Assembly: GCA_033296885.1 (NCBI GenBank)
Contig: MU864096.1
Span: 1 to 27,329, forward strand
Source of the DNA: Triangularia verruculosa
Taxonomy: Eukaryota > Ascomycota > Sordariomycetes > Sordariales > Podosporaceae
DNA: 27,329 nt
Reading direction: 5' to 3'
Numbering within the stretch: position 1 is the stretch's first letter; every line of letters starts with the position of its first letter. Below are positions 1 through 8,659 of this stretch, piece after piece. The notes beneath the pieces were generated by a model. The model ran no database searches. It saw only the letters and a list, made by a program, of their open reading frames with translations, and was not told the DNA's origin. A program made the translations under genes and the position numbers.

Positions 1-360
1 TAAAATATCACCTTAATAGCTTAAAGGGATATTTAAATATATTAATTTGAAGTTTTATTATTAAAATAAAACTATATTCGTCAAAGACAAATATTATATA
101 AGCAATAGTTTCTTATCGTTATATTAATATATATTACGTAGGAATAATATAATTAACAATATCTTTGGTTCTCTGTTACAAATATAGCTGTTAATCTCGA
201 TAATATTTAATTTTATACACTACCGGCTAAGGTACGCCCATTAGTTTCTATCTCCTAGAACTTATTCGGCCATTCTTAGGAACCCCCAATTTGCAGCGAT
301 TTTAGCGGCTAGTAAGCACTAAGTCCCAGCGAGGATTTACATAGACCCAGCGAGATCTAG
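1..360. other. AT-rich RIP-like stretch without a gene
   Basis: This stretch is dominated by TA-rich sequence with few CpA dinucleotides. No open frame or recognisable element is visible. The last 60 bases grade into the retrotransposon fragment that follows and may be its upstream, more heavily mutated part. Confidence 0.6.
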
Positions 361-364
361 AGCG

Positions 365-865
365 TTAAAGTTCATTAGGAACTACGGGGGTATAGTTAGG
401 CCACTGAACGAGCTGACGAAGAAAGAGGTGGATTTTAAGTGGGAAGAAAAGCAGGAGCAGGCATTTCAGAGCTGTAAAGGATGCCATTGTGGCAGACCCG
501 GTATTACGGCTTCCGAATCCCACCACGCCATTCGAAGTGGAGATCGATGCATCGGAGTATGCAATCGGAGGGCAACTCGGGTAGCGGGATGAGAACGGCA
601 AGATACACCCGGTAGCCTTCTTTTCGAAGAAGTTGGAAGGGCCGCGACTAAACTACCCGATCCACGATAAGGAGCTTCTTGCCATCATTGAGGCATTCGA
701 GGAGTAGAGAGCCATACCTCAGCGGCACCCACTACGAAGTACAGATGTATATCGATCACAAGAACCTATAGTATTTCACTACGACCAAGGTCCTCAATGC
801 GCGACAAACCCGGTGGGCGGAGTTTCTGTCAGAATTGAACTTCTCGATCTTACACTGGACAGAGG
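365..865 (+). pseudogene. Ty3/gypsy reverse transcriptase-RNase H fragment, decayed
   Basis: Read on the plus strand with two or more frame changes, this encodes the segment linking the reverse transcriptase thumb to RNase H in Ty3/gypsy polyproteins. A FIRNYGGIVRPLNELTKK-like stretch starts near 371. It is followed by FEVEIDASEYAIGGQLG near 530-583, which includes the first RNase H aspartate (IDAS), and DKELLAIIEAFEE near 667-705, which includes the conserved glutamate. In-frame TAG codons sit where the family has glutamine (after GGQLG near 580 and in NL-stop-YF near 770), as expected from RIP acting on CAG. An indel near 470 shifts the frame. Protease, the catalytic RT core and integrase are not present, so this is a dead fragment. 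Family placement is firm; the lineage within gypsy is not determined. Confidence 0.88.
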
Positions 866-1063
866 TTTCGATCTGATGTAGCAGTTTTCTTGATCAGTAT
901 AACGTGTCCTAGCAGCTCACCGGAAGTGACCTCTGGCGCTTCCCTTCCGAGCACCAACAACCTCGGCACACTGTGTTAACCGTTATTCAGAAGCAGCCTT
1001 CAACCCAGTATCCCTCTCAGAGGTTCTGATCAGGGGTTCGACACATTGCCTAGGTCAAACGTA

Positions 1064-1140
1064 GAAGCTGTTTCTGGCTCCAGCAAAGGCAGACCATCGC
1101 TGTCTACACAGGCAAAATGAAAGAAGCCGTTTCTGGCTTT
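1064..1140 (+). repeat. Two direct copies of the dispersed GAAGCYGTTTCTGGCT repeat
   Basis: Copies start at 1064 (GAAGCTGTTTCTGGCTC) and 1123 (GAAGCCGTTTCTGGCTTT). Each is followed by a YARYARAGGC-type stretch. The 59-bp spacing is close to that of copies elsewhere in the window. The family is also present at 1764, 2572 and 25859-26450. Confidence 0.75.
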
Positions 1141-1763
1141 AACAGAGGCTCGAATTCCATGTCATGATCCTTGTTTGCTGCGTTGCCCTATAGGCCTGTA
1201 ATACAGTGCCTACAGGGAAGCTACAGCGAACTATGCGCTTGTAACAGTGCGTAGCGGAAGCGGAAGAAAGGGTACGACAGCAGTGCTGAAGGAAGCAAGA
1301 CCACTGTACTACAGTGGGCCAAGTACTGCAGAATAGGCTTATATTGCTATTGCTTGACTTGCTTGTGCTTGCTTACTACATACAGGATTGAGAGGAGAGG
1401 AGAGGTCTACTTATACAGGTGTGCTGGTCTTCCAGCAGGTTTTATAGGGCACTGAGAGCAGGGTGCCCTGTGGGGCAACTAAGCTATAGAAGGTATAGCT
1501 TAGTTCTACAGGCTTCGGTATCCTTCGATGGCTGACAAATACTCTTGTGGCCGAGCCTTTTGGTAGGTCTTAGGTTGCGCTAGACCTATAGTGGTATAGT
1601 GCCAAGGTTGGGCTTGGCTAAGGAGCATGTCTCCCGAGTAGGCTTGTGTTGGAAGATCTACTCGGTACATCAACACCTGGGTCTTACCCGGCACCTACTA
1701 TATGCCACATGTTAACAATCCTAGCGCTGCCTTAGGCGAAATGGTTTGCGTTGTAATCATGTG

Positions 1764-1852
1764 GAAGCTGTTTTTGGCTCTGCAAGGGGCAGAAGTTCCT
1801 TTTTGTATTGTCAAGCCAACTGGCTCTGCTCCAAAAATGGCTCTTGGATGTT
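1764..1852. repeat. Inverted-repeat copy of the dispersed palindromic repeat
   Basis: The left arm at 1764-1785 (GAAGCTGTTTTTGGCTCTGC) is partly mirrored by the reverse complement of about 1826-1852, which reads AAGAGCCATTTTTGGAGCAG. The arms are imperfect. The structure parallels the better preserved palindrome at 2572-2664. Confidence 0.5.
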
Positions 1853-1978
1853 ACGCCCCAAGCGTAATACCCCCGTACAGGAACCACTGGGTGGTACCCG
1901 AGATGCTGGGACACCTCGGCCAATCATTGGGCCAGGGATGGAAAGACCCACAAGCCCCCATGCGACCAATCAGGAGGT

Positions 1979-2082
1979 GCTCAGTCTGATCAGTGGCCAA
2001 GACCACTGAGCACACTGAGCACATTGATCATGAAAGGTTGCTCAGTCTGCTCAGCCGCCAAGACCACTAAGCACACTGAGCA
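1979..2082. repeat. Tandem repeat, two 43-bp units at 61-bp period
   Basis: Units at 1979-2021 and 2040-2082 match at 39 of 43 positions by direct reading. Each unit starts GCTCAGTCTG and ends CACTGAGCA, so each carries internal inverted GCTCAGT/ACTGAGC arms and could fold into a hairpin. The 18-bp spacer lies between them. They sit about 40 bp upstream of a TATA-like box, which would fit repeated U3 elements of an LTR, but that role is inference. Confidence 0.7.
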
Positions 2083-2120
2083 AGGTACAAAGATACTTCA
2101 GAAACATATGTAGATAGCTT

Positions 2121-2175
2121 CACATAAATAGGGGGGAGCGCCCAGCGCTCCCCATGTCGAGGAATCTGATTCCTC
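2121..2175 (+). promoter_or_regulatory. TATA-like box followed by two perfect hairpins, LTR R-region candidate
   Basis: CACATAAATA at 2121-2130 is followed at once by two perfect inverted repeats. The first is GGGGAGCGC at 2133-2141, loop CCA, then GCGCTCCCC at 2145-2153. The second is GAGGAAT at 2159-2165, loop CTG, then ATTCCTC at 2169-2175. A promoter directly before short stable stems resembles the U3/R junction of a retrotransposon LTR, where such stems can act in RNA 3' processing. No gene follows downstream, so any transcript would come from a solo or broken element. Confidence 0.4.
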
Positions 2176-2571
2176 ATGCAAGCAATCAAGTTCATTTGTC
2201 TACAATCTACTCTCAGTAGCTCTTTGTTAGGACGACCTGTGGTTGACAGTGAACCCCTTGTCTGAGACGCTTGTCACAACCTTCGATTATCCTGTCATAT
2301 TCACCTCTGGCGTACTGCCTTGCAGTCTGTATCCACTCCCGGTGCAGGTTGTAACATTGGAATCAAACAGACCCACTCAAAAGGTAGCATTCGATGGCTG
2401 GCGGCTCCGTAAGGCGAGTATGAACTAGCGTAAAAATGCAATTTTTACATGCCTGATCAAGTTAGAAACTATCCAAAGTTTCGGTGAACCGAGATGTAGG
2501 AACAATGTTTGGGGGGAGATGATTTGCCTGATTTGGACGAATTCAGAAATTGATCCTGGCGTGACGCTGCA

Positions 2572-2664
2572 GGAGCTGTTTCTGACTCTGGCGAAAGCAG
2601 GGGTTCCTTGTCATAATCCCTACCTGCTTAACCGAACGGTCTACGCTCCAGAAACAGCTCTGGA
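2572..2664. repeat. Palindromic 93-bp repeat unit
   Basis: This is the best preserved copy of the dispersed repeat. AGCTGTTTCTG at 2574-2584 is matched by CAGAAACAGCT at 2649-2659 (11 of 11). Nested inside, AAGCAGG at 2595-2601 is matched by CCTGCTT at 2623-2629. It could form a long cruciform and resembles a miniature inverted-repeat element. No open frame lies inside and no clear target duplication was found. Confidence 0.65.
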
Positions 2665-2859
2665 ATAACACGTCGCTTTTCTGCTAGGCAGAAAGAGCAC
2701 GTGCTTTTGCTGCGATGATCGATACGTAGCTTTTCTGCCAGTGTCACAATTAACCAACGACAAGCCGCATATGGGACGCGGGGGCGTCCCAACCAATCAC
2801 CTAGGAACTAGAAGGGAACCAGTCAGGATGGCCAGAAAGTGCTATGGCGCCAAGACGCC

Positions 2860-2919
2860 CGAGCATGTTGCATACTGCAAGATGCTCGAGGGTGCTCGGC
2901 GAAAGAGCAGGACGAGCAC
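2860..2919. repeat. Two adjacent GAGCA-family hairpins
   Basis: CGAGCAT at 2860-2866 pairs with ATGCTCG at 2882-2888. GTGCTCG at 2892-2898 pairs with CGAGCAC at 2913-2919. Both stems share the GAGCA core. The surrounding 2741-3207 stretch has overlapping open frames of 64 and 122 codons, but they show no recognisable protein, and I treat the stretch as non-coding repeat DNA. Confidence 0.45.
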
Positions 2920-3199
2920 TCGGGAAGAATTCTAGCATATAGTCGTTCGGTTAGGATGGGCTCGGAGGAGTTTATCAGTTTGCAATACAAGTATCCTAAG
3001 AGACTAATATATGCTAATACCAGGAACCGAGGCGCTCTGACAACCCTCAGCTACGAGACGAGTATCGTGTTTATAAAACAAACTCTCCCCGGCGGCGGTC
3101 AAGAGCGGATGGATGGTATTCCGAGGGTTCATTCTTTTAATCCCTTTAGCTTTTACAATGTCTTTATAATAGACCTCCTTGGCTATCCTCTCGAGGACC

Positions 3200-4520
3200 T
3201 CTTCTAAGAGCGTAAGCGGAAGTTTATACTTAAGATAGTGGCTCTGTTAGCTAAGCGTATGGATTATATGCATAGGTGGTTATGTCGTTGAGGGCTATAA
3301 TAAACTATCTACTAGCATTAAGTTAGCCAGGAATAGACTGAGAATTTATCTATATTTATCTAGCTAGAACCCGCTGCAGGGCTGCTATAGACCCTATTAT
3401 CTCCCGTTTGAGAGTACTATCTGCGGTAGCCTGGGCTGCCGATCTTTAACAGTAGTATTCGAGGTTACGCGTACGGGCGCCCGCCTCCTATATCTCCAAC
3501 AGATACCGCCTTCCCCCTTAGCTAACTCTGCCATTTGAGGTTTCAGTCTTATCTATCGACACCTGGTAATACCTTTGGATAGGCCGAATAATTTGCTCTG
3601 CTTTATGTTGGCACCGGCACAACCTATAGGTGATCTGGCCGTCTATGTTTACCGACCGACTTTTATATTTAAAATAGAAAGGATGTCCTTTCCCACAGTA
3701 TTAGCAGTTGTTTTGAATAAGGAGCGTTCTAACACTCACCATAAGGCCCCACTGCCAGTTCGGGGAACTAGTTTTGGCAGTTCAGACATTTTGTCCTATA
3801 AATCTTCAGCAGTGGCTGCAGGCCGGAGAAGCGATAGGCGAAGTAAATCGAGTACTGCGATGTATCGGTGCGTTTACTATAGGAAATCTTATATATAGGG
3901 TTAATACCTAATAACCGATAGCTGAGAATGAGACTTACATATCCGCAAAAAATATATGCGAACATTTCTTCACTTTCTTCGCCTTTCTTAATTACGCTAT
4001 AACAGTTAGTATAGTTTCTAACTGTATCATCTATGAAGTCGACTTCCGTTACGAGCGTTGTAGGGATTGGTTGGTATGGACTAGGTCTGGCATGACGCCG
4101 TAGTGAGAAGACGGGGTTAAGGGGTATAGTATCCGGACGAAATTACCCTAGCTTTATTAGATTAGCGATAAAAGATAATAGCGATAATGAGAAGAGGCGA
4201 TAATGGGGAATAAAGGAGGAGATAATAAACGACAATAAACGAGAGGAGGGTTGAGTTTAAATCCGCTGATTCCTAAACCAGCCCTACAACGCGACGAATA
4301 TTTTAAGTAGCGAGGACTTCCTTTTTGAACTTAAAGATAAGTATATGTTCTGATGGTAGCCTTCTTCCGGGTAATCTATGGAAGAGAAGCTATAGCCGCG
4401 GTATATATCCGAAAAGATCGAAGTCGAGGTAGCGAAAAGGATCCTATAACGCGGGCACCGTAGCGCGCGCACGACTTAAGGGGGTTGGAAAGGATGTTAG
4501 GCGATCTTAGATATGAAATG
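3200..4520. other. RIP-decayed DNA, no gene recognised
   Basis: This stretch is TA-rich and stop-rich on both strands. On the minus strand around 3870-3560 a broken frame contains a C-x2-C-G-x-G-H-like cluster, near 3700, that hints at a zinc-knuckle-like relic. It is too degraded to assign. Otherwise nothing supports a gene. Confidence 0.5.
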
Positions 4521-4620
4521 GGGAGATTGTGTTGGTTCCTAAAGACAGGCGGCGGGCATCGCTAATACCTGAGTTTTACGGCCTTCCGTTCGAACTATAC
4601 TCGGAAATTTTCTCATACCT

Positions 4621-4684
4621 CTGTGCGTTGCATTCGAAACGTCGTGTGGCACGAGCGTTTTTTGCCAAGAGATCTGATCCAATC
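4621..4684 (+). repeat. Left inverted repeat of the two-gene unit
   Basis: This 64-bp sequence beginning CTGTGCGTTGCATTCGAAAC is identical to the reverse complement of 8501-8564. Weaker similarity continues inward for about 45 bp, including a shared TTTTGTATGGC. CpA sites are intact, so this end escaped RIP. Confidence 0.9.
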
Positions 4685-4938
4685 TTTCACACCGCTACTT
4701 TTGTATGGCAACGAAGATACTGCTCAACCTTCAATCCAGGACCTTCAATTCCTGAAGACAATTGTTGTGAAGCCGTATACCGTCGTATTTCACCGTGATC
4801 TTTGCCGTGGTGTTGAATTTGATGCCCCTGAATTCCATCCTTTGGCTTGAAGGCAAACCGCGCCGTCAAATTATCCGGGCACGCGAGGGATTACGCCCTA
4901 AGGTCCGTTTTCTTCTAAACCCCCCCCATTCCGAACCA

Positions 4939-7077
4939 ATGGCCCCGAAAAGACCGGCCAAAGGTAAATCTACCGGGAGGAAACGCTCCCGGGCAGAGGA
5001 CCCTCCTCAGGATGCCCCCGGTGCCCCTGATACCCCCGAAGCCCCCCATGCCCCCGAAGCCGTGGTCTCACCGGAAGAAACAGCAGCGGCACAGGCGCTT
5101 CAAACCCTCGGCGCCGTTGAACCAGAGGCGTATATACAACCGTTGTTATCGGTCCCTGGTATCCGGTATGGAGCCAGTGGAACGACTACTCGGCCAGCAA
5201 AGAGGCGTGCGCCCAGTACACCCAGAGCAGTAGGCCCTCCTGCTCTCCCGGTCACACTTCAACGAGGCGGCTTGCCCACCACACCAATACGGCGCCGAAG
5301 TCTTGTTCCCTCCCTGAGCACCCCCCCCTCCGCACCCACACCCGAACGACCTCTCGGGCATACCCCGGGGTCCCAGCCTACCGTAAGGAGTACCCTCCGG
5401 CACGTCACCTTGCCGGAGGAAGAAGACGACGCCGATCCCGAACTATAAATCGAATCTGCGGAGCCGCCTATAACCCCTCTCCCTAACTCGGTCCCTATAA
5501 CTATAGTCTATACACCGAGGTGGTTGCCTACCCAGTATTTAAATTCGTTTAACAGGCCGCTACTACTCCCTACTAAACGTATAGAACTGAGGGATGTAGT
5601 TATAGAAAAGGATGAAGAAAACCCTGCTTTAGTTAGTAAACTTAGCCTAAGAATAAACCTAAACTTCTAGATCCACTAGGTTAAAAAGTAATTACTTATA
5701 ATAGTAGTAGACTTTATAAAGTAAGAGGGGTATAAGGGTAGTCCCTATTACTCCTTAATCGACTTTAAATTATTAGCGGTCTTTACCCGAACTAAAGAGA
5801 GTCTTTTCCAAATAGACTAACTTACCCTCGGTAAAGACTATGCTAAGGTCTCCGTATATAATATATAGGGTATTATAGAGAAGGTTATAAAGGCCTTAGA
5901 TTAAAACCTTAGTAAATTATAGTCTTTTAGATTAGAATTAACCTACTAGTTTAATCTACTCCCTCTACCTCTACAGGCCTCTCCTATTTAATAAGCCCTA
6001 CCTGCTTAATAAACTGCCCAGCCACCTGCTTAAACGAATACCTAAGCTAATACTCCGGCCCGGAAGTAAGCCGCCACCGCTACGGGAACGCTCGGGAAGC
6101 GCGGCGATAATAATCCCACCAACGCTATACTCATTACCTCCGAGAATTTAGTAATTACCAATAAAGAACTTATCCGTTAAGGCAAATAAGCCTCTTATAT
6201 ATAGTATTATAATAAACTTATAAAACGGTAGACCTATATAGTTAGGCGAAGTTGCCTATATTTTAAAGGAGCTAGCTAAGACCCTTACTTTTATTAGAAA
6301 TCCCCGAGGTCTAAGGAGTACTTAGAAGTCCTTACTTCGGAAATAATAACCTAGGTAAATGTAATTCGGAATAGTAAAGCTTTATATAATTAACCTCCTT
6401 TTCTATTAATAGTAAAACTATTAACGAAGATAAAGAAGAATAATCTTTTACGTACTCTCCTTAATAATAATAAAGGTCTCGATACGGTTTTAAATAGTAG
6501 TGGGTAACTTAAATAGCCGAGGTAGTAAAGGTTATTAAAGGATCTATACCGTAGTGTTATAATTCTGAATATTATAATTAATTAATATAATAATATTAAG
6601 TTTAGATAGAATATAAGTCTAAACTTCTAGCAGTTAAGTAATAAACTACTAGGTTCTCGGCTTATTAATAAAGTTAATAAGAATTGTAATTAATAGGTAA
6701 AGAATCCGGCGTCGTTTTCCCTTAAGTCTTCTTTACCTCCGGCCCCGCCAGAGAATAAGTTAAACCGTAAATTACTCGATAACTTCTTCGTTAACTTTAC
6801 TGCTTAGTATTATAGGTCGAGCGATTATAAAGCTCTCCGTTTAATTAAGAAGACCTGTATTAAAAAGGACCTTATACTTTCGAAATTATACTATATTAAT
6901 ATTTTAAAATTAATAGGAGTAAGGCTTACCGAAGGTGTAGTAGAGTAGATGAAAACCTACGCTAAAACCTTCCTAAAGAAACAGCGGTTAACTACTATAT
7001 TCGAAGATAAAAGCGATAAAGAAGAAAATGGACCTAGGCTTAAAAAGAATTACAATTTTAGTAAGAATCCTATATAA
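4939..7077 (+). pseudogene. Unrecognised proline-rich ORF of the transposon-like unit, RIP-inactivated
   Basis: A single reading frame runs from the ATG at 4939 to at least 7077, and possibly to about 7350, without any frameshift I could find. The first 169 codons are intact: MAPKRPAKGKSTGRKR, then a low-complexity Pro/Ala/Thr/Arg-rich segment ending in an acidic LPEEEDDADPEL stretch before the first stop at 5446. After that the frame is broken many times, but the stops I read are only TAA or TAG, as RIP makes from CAA and CAG. The later part is hydrophilic with Lys/Leu-rich stretches. The start could also lie upstream in frame (an ATG at 4795), but 4939 begins the basic N-terminus. No family was recognised. 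A basic, Pro-rich head would fit a DNA- or chromatin-binding partner of the transposase; that is speculation. It faces the transposase gene tail to tail. Confidence 0.6.
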
Positions 7078-7332
7078 ATTAAAATAATTAAACTAACTTT
7101 TAACATTGGTTTTACAGTAGGCTTTAGTAACGGTATACTAAGTCGATCCTCCTTACCTTAGCGAGCGATTCTACCGATAAAAGAAGATAAAAAAGAAATA
7201 GAATTCTATAATAACGATAATAAACTTTAACCGGAGCTATAATCTTCGATATAATTACTACTACTATATTATTCCTATAATAAGAAATTAATAAAATTAA
7301 AAGATATACCTCTCCTTATAATTAAACGGAGT

Positions 7333-8373
7333 TTAGCTGTTATCGAATTCTAACCTTACTTTCCTATAATACCCGCAAATTACAATAACTTTACTCCTAA
7401 CTTCGACTACTTCCCTCCGCAAGAAATCCTCGAATTTACTAAATATACAATTATTACCCCCCTCCGTAAAATAATACCTTTTTATATAGGCCTTTAAGTT
7501 ACTAAAGAAAGTTTTAATAGAATTAAAATCTAGAGAATATAATAGTAAATACTACAGTAGGATTCCCCTCTATAAACAAAGGTCCTTTACGCGAGGGTCG
7601 TAGTACTAAGATACGTTATCTATTACTAGAATACTATTACGATTAGGGAATCTATTCATCTTTAGCAATAGATATTTATCCAATTAATCGACAAATCCAT
7701 TACTATTTAACTGTCCTTAGTATACCAGGAAGCTTATAATCCCCTTAATATTAATAGCAGGGAGTATATAAAATCGTTTACTACATATAAAAGTACTCTC
7801 TATCTAAAGCTATATACTAGAGGGTGCCCAGCCAGTACAGCGTAAACCGTTACGCCGGTTAGTCCCTAATTTATCACAGAAAACGAATATCTCCGCTATA
7901 AACCGTAATATTTTCCTAACCCAGTTAAACCGGAGGGTCTCGTTGGCTTACGCTACCCTATATACTATTACTTTATTACACCAATTAGCTTTTGAAAGCC
8001 TACGTAAAATCGTAAATCTCAATATATATACGTAATACTCGAAGACTAGGAACCATTATAGTTCGTCGAAGTAGAAGCTAGATTTCTCGGCGAGTAATTA
8101 ATAGGTTTTCTATAATTCGTACAACGTATTAGTATTACCTAAGGAGAAAATAACAAAGTGACTAACCTCCACTAAGTACGGTATAAAGATCTACGCGTTT
8201 AAAGTAGTTCGTAAGGTCGTAAAAGGACTACCCGTAATTTAGTAGGTTTTACGGTATCGTTAGATCTGACGGATACTCAGACCCAAGGTAGCCCTAATCT
8301 CTTCGTTACTTACGTTGCCGGTCAAAAGTAATAAAAGGCGGCCTTTTTCCTGTGTTTTGATATGGGCAGGCAT
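7333..8373 (-). pseudogene. IS630/Tc1-mariner family DD34E transposase, RIP-inactivated
   Basis: From the ATG at 8373 a single minus-strand frame of 347 codons runs to TAA at 7333. The N-terminus (MPAHIKTQEKGR, then SNEEIRATLGLSIRQI) reads as the helix-turn-helix of fungal Tc1/mariner transposases. The catalytic core follows. The first Asp is codon 167 (7875-7873), beside TNRRNGLRCTGWAP. The second Asp is codon 252 (7620-7618), in the VIDNVS motif that corresponds to LDNAS. The third position is codon 287, where YSLDFNSIKTFF corresponds to the family's YSPDFNPIE motif. Spacing between the second and third catalytic positions is 34 residues. The catalytic Glu is now Lys (AAA), and there are about a dozen or more in-frame TAA/TAG stops, all explicable by RIP. 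The length is normal for the family. The gene is certainly dead, and a live copy elsewhere would be needed for mobility. Confidence 0.88.
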
Positions 8374-8500
8374 CGTAAAAACTAAACACCACGAAAGGTA
8401 TCACGGCTTTGGGTCCTGACGGCAACACGGTTCCAGTCTTGCGTTGTTGATAGTGGATTTGGTAGTATCTTACGCGCCATACAAAAACAGTGGTGGTTTG

Positions 8501-8564
8501 GATTGGATCAGATCTCTTGGCAAAAAACGCTCGTGCCACACGACGTTTCGAATGCAACGCACAG
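8501..8564 (-). repeat. Right inverted repeat of the two-gene unit
   Basis: This is an exact reverse complement of 4621-4684 over 64 bp, lying 127 bp upstream of the transposase start codon. Bases just outside (CGATTGAGC) do not match those outside the left copy (CTCATACCT), so no target duplication is evident. Confidence 0.9.
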
Positions 8565-8659
8565 CGATTGAGCGGCCGAGCATGGACGAACCCATCCATA
8601 GGCTACATACATTACCCCGACGCCAGAACGACATCCATTGCATCCTAGCCTTATCCCAC

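Larger units (their letters stand above)
866..2560. other. Non-coding repeat-derived region, probably LTR or solo-LTR material
   Basis: There is no credible gene here; short open frames (for example 1506-1694 minus and 1702-1989 plus) look like chance. The region carries several repeat features listed separately: copies of the GAAGCYGTTTCTGGCT motif, a 61-bp-period tandem repeat, and a TATA-like box followed by two hairpins. These suggest one or more LTRs, but I could not find paired TG...CA ends with a target duplication. A purine run (GAGGAGAGGAGAGG) lies near 1391-1407. Confidence 0.45.
4621..8564. mobile_element. Two-gene DNA-transposon-like unit with 64-bp perfect inverted repeats
   Basis: The unit spans 3944 bp between identical 64-bp inverted ends. 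It encloses an unrecognised long ORF on the plus strand (from 4939) and a DD34E IS630/Tc1-mariner-type transposase on the minus strand (8373-7333), facing each other. The interior from about 5450 to 8280 is RIP-mutated, while the outer 0.8 kb on the left and 0.3 kb on the right are much less affected. A TA target duplication typical of this superfamily is not visible beside the inverted repeats. The true element edge may therefore lie elsewhere, one end may be truncated, or the repeats may have another origin. The right end lies 95 bp from the last exon of the NLR gene. The transposase assignment is firm; treating the whole unit as one element is inference from the flanking repeats. Confidence 0.65.

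Noticed and set aside
1979..2082. CRISPR-like repeat and spacer arrangement
   Set aside because: There are only two imperfect units with one spacer, and the genome is clearly fungal; this is an ordinary tandem repeat.
1710..2216. Solo LTR with TGTTAACAATCC start and TACTCTCA end
   Set aside because: The ends fit TG...CA, but flanking bases do not form a target duplication and no second copy lies in the window.
4529..4798. 89-codon plus frame with an F-box-like LPFELYSEIFSYL start
   Set aside because: The F-box-like part lies outside the inverted repeat and the rest is the inverted repeat itself read in one frame. The same LHSKRRVARAFFAKRSDPI appears at the other end as a minus-strand frame, so the ORF is a fusion by chance.
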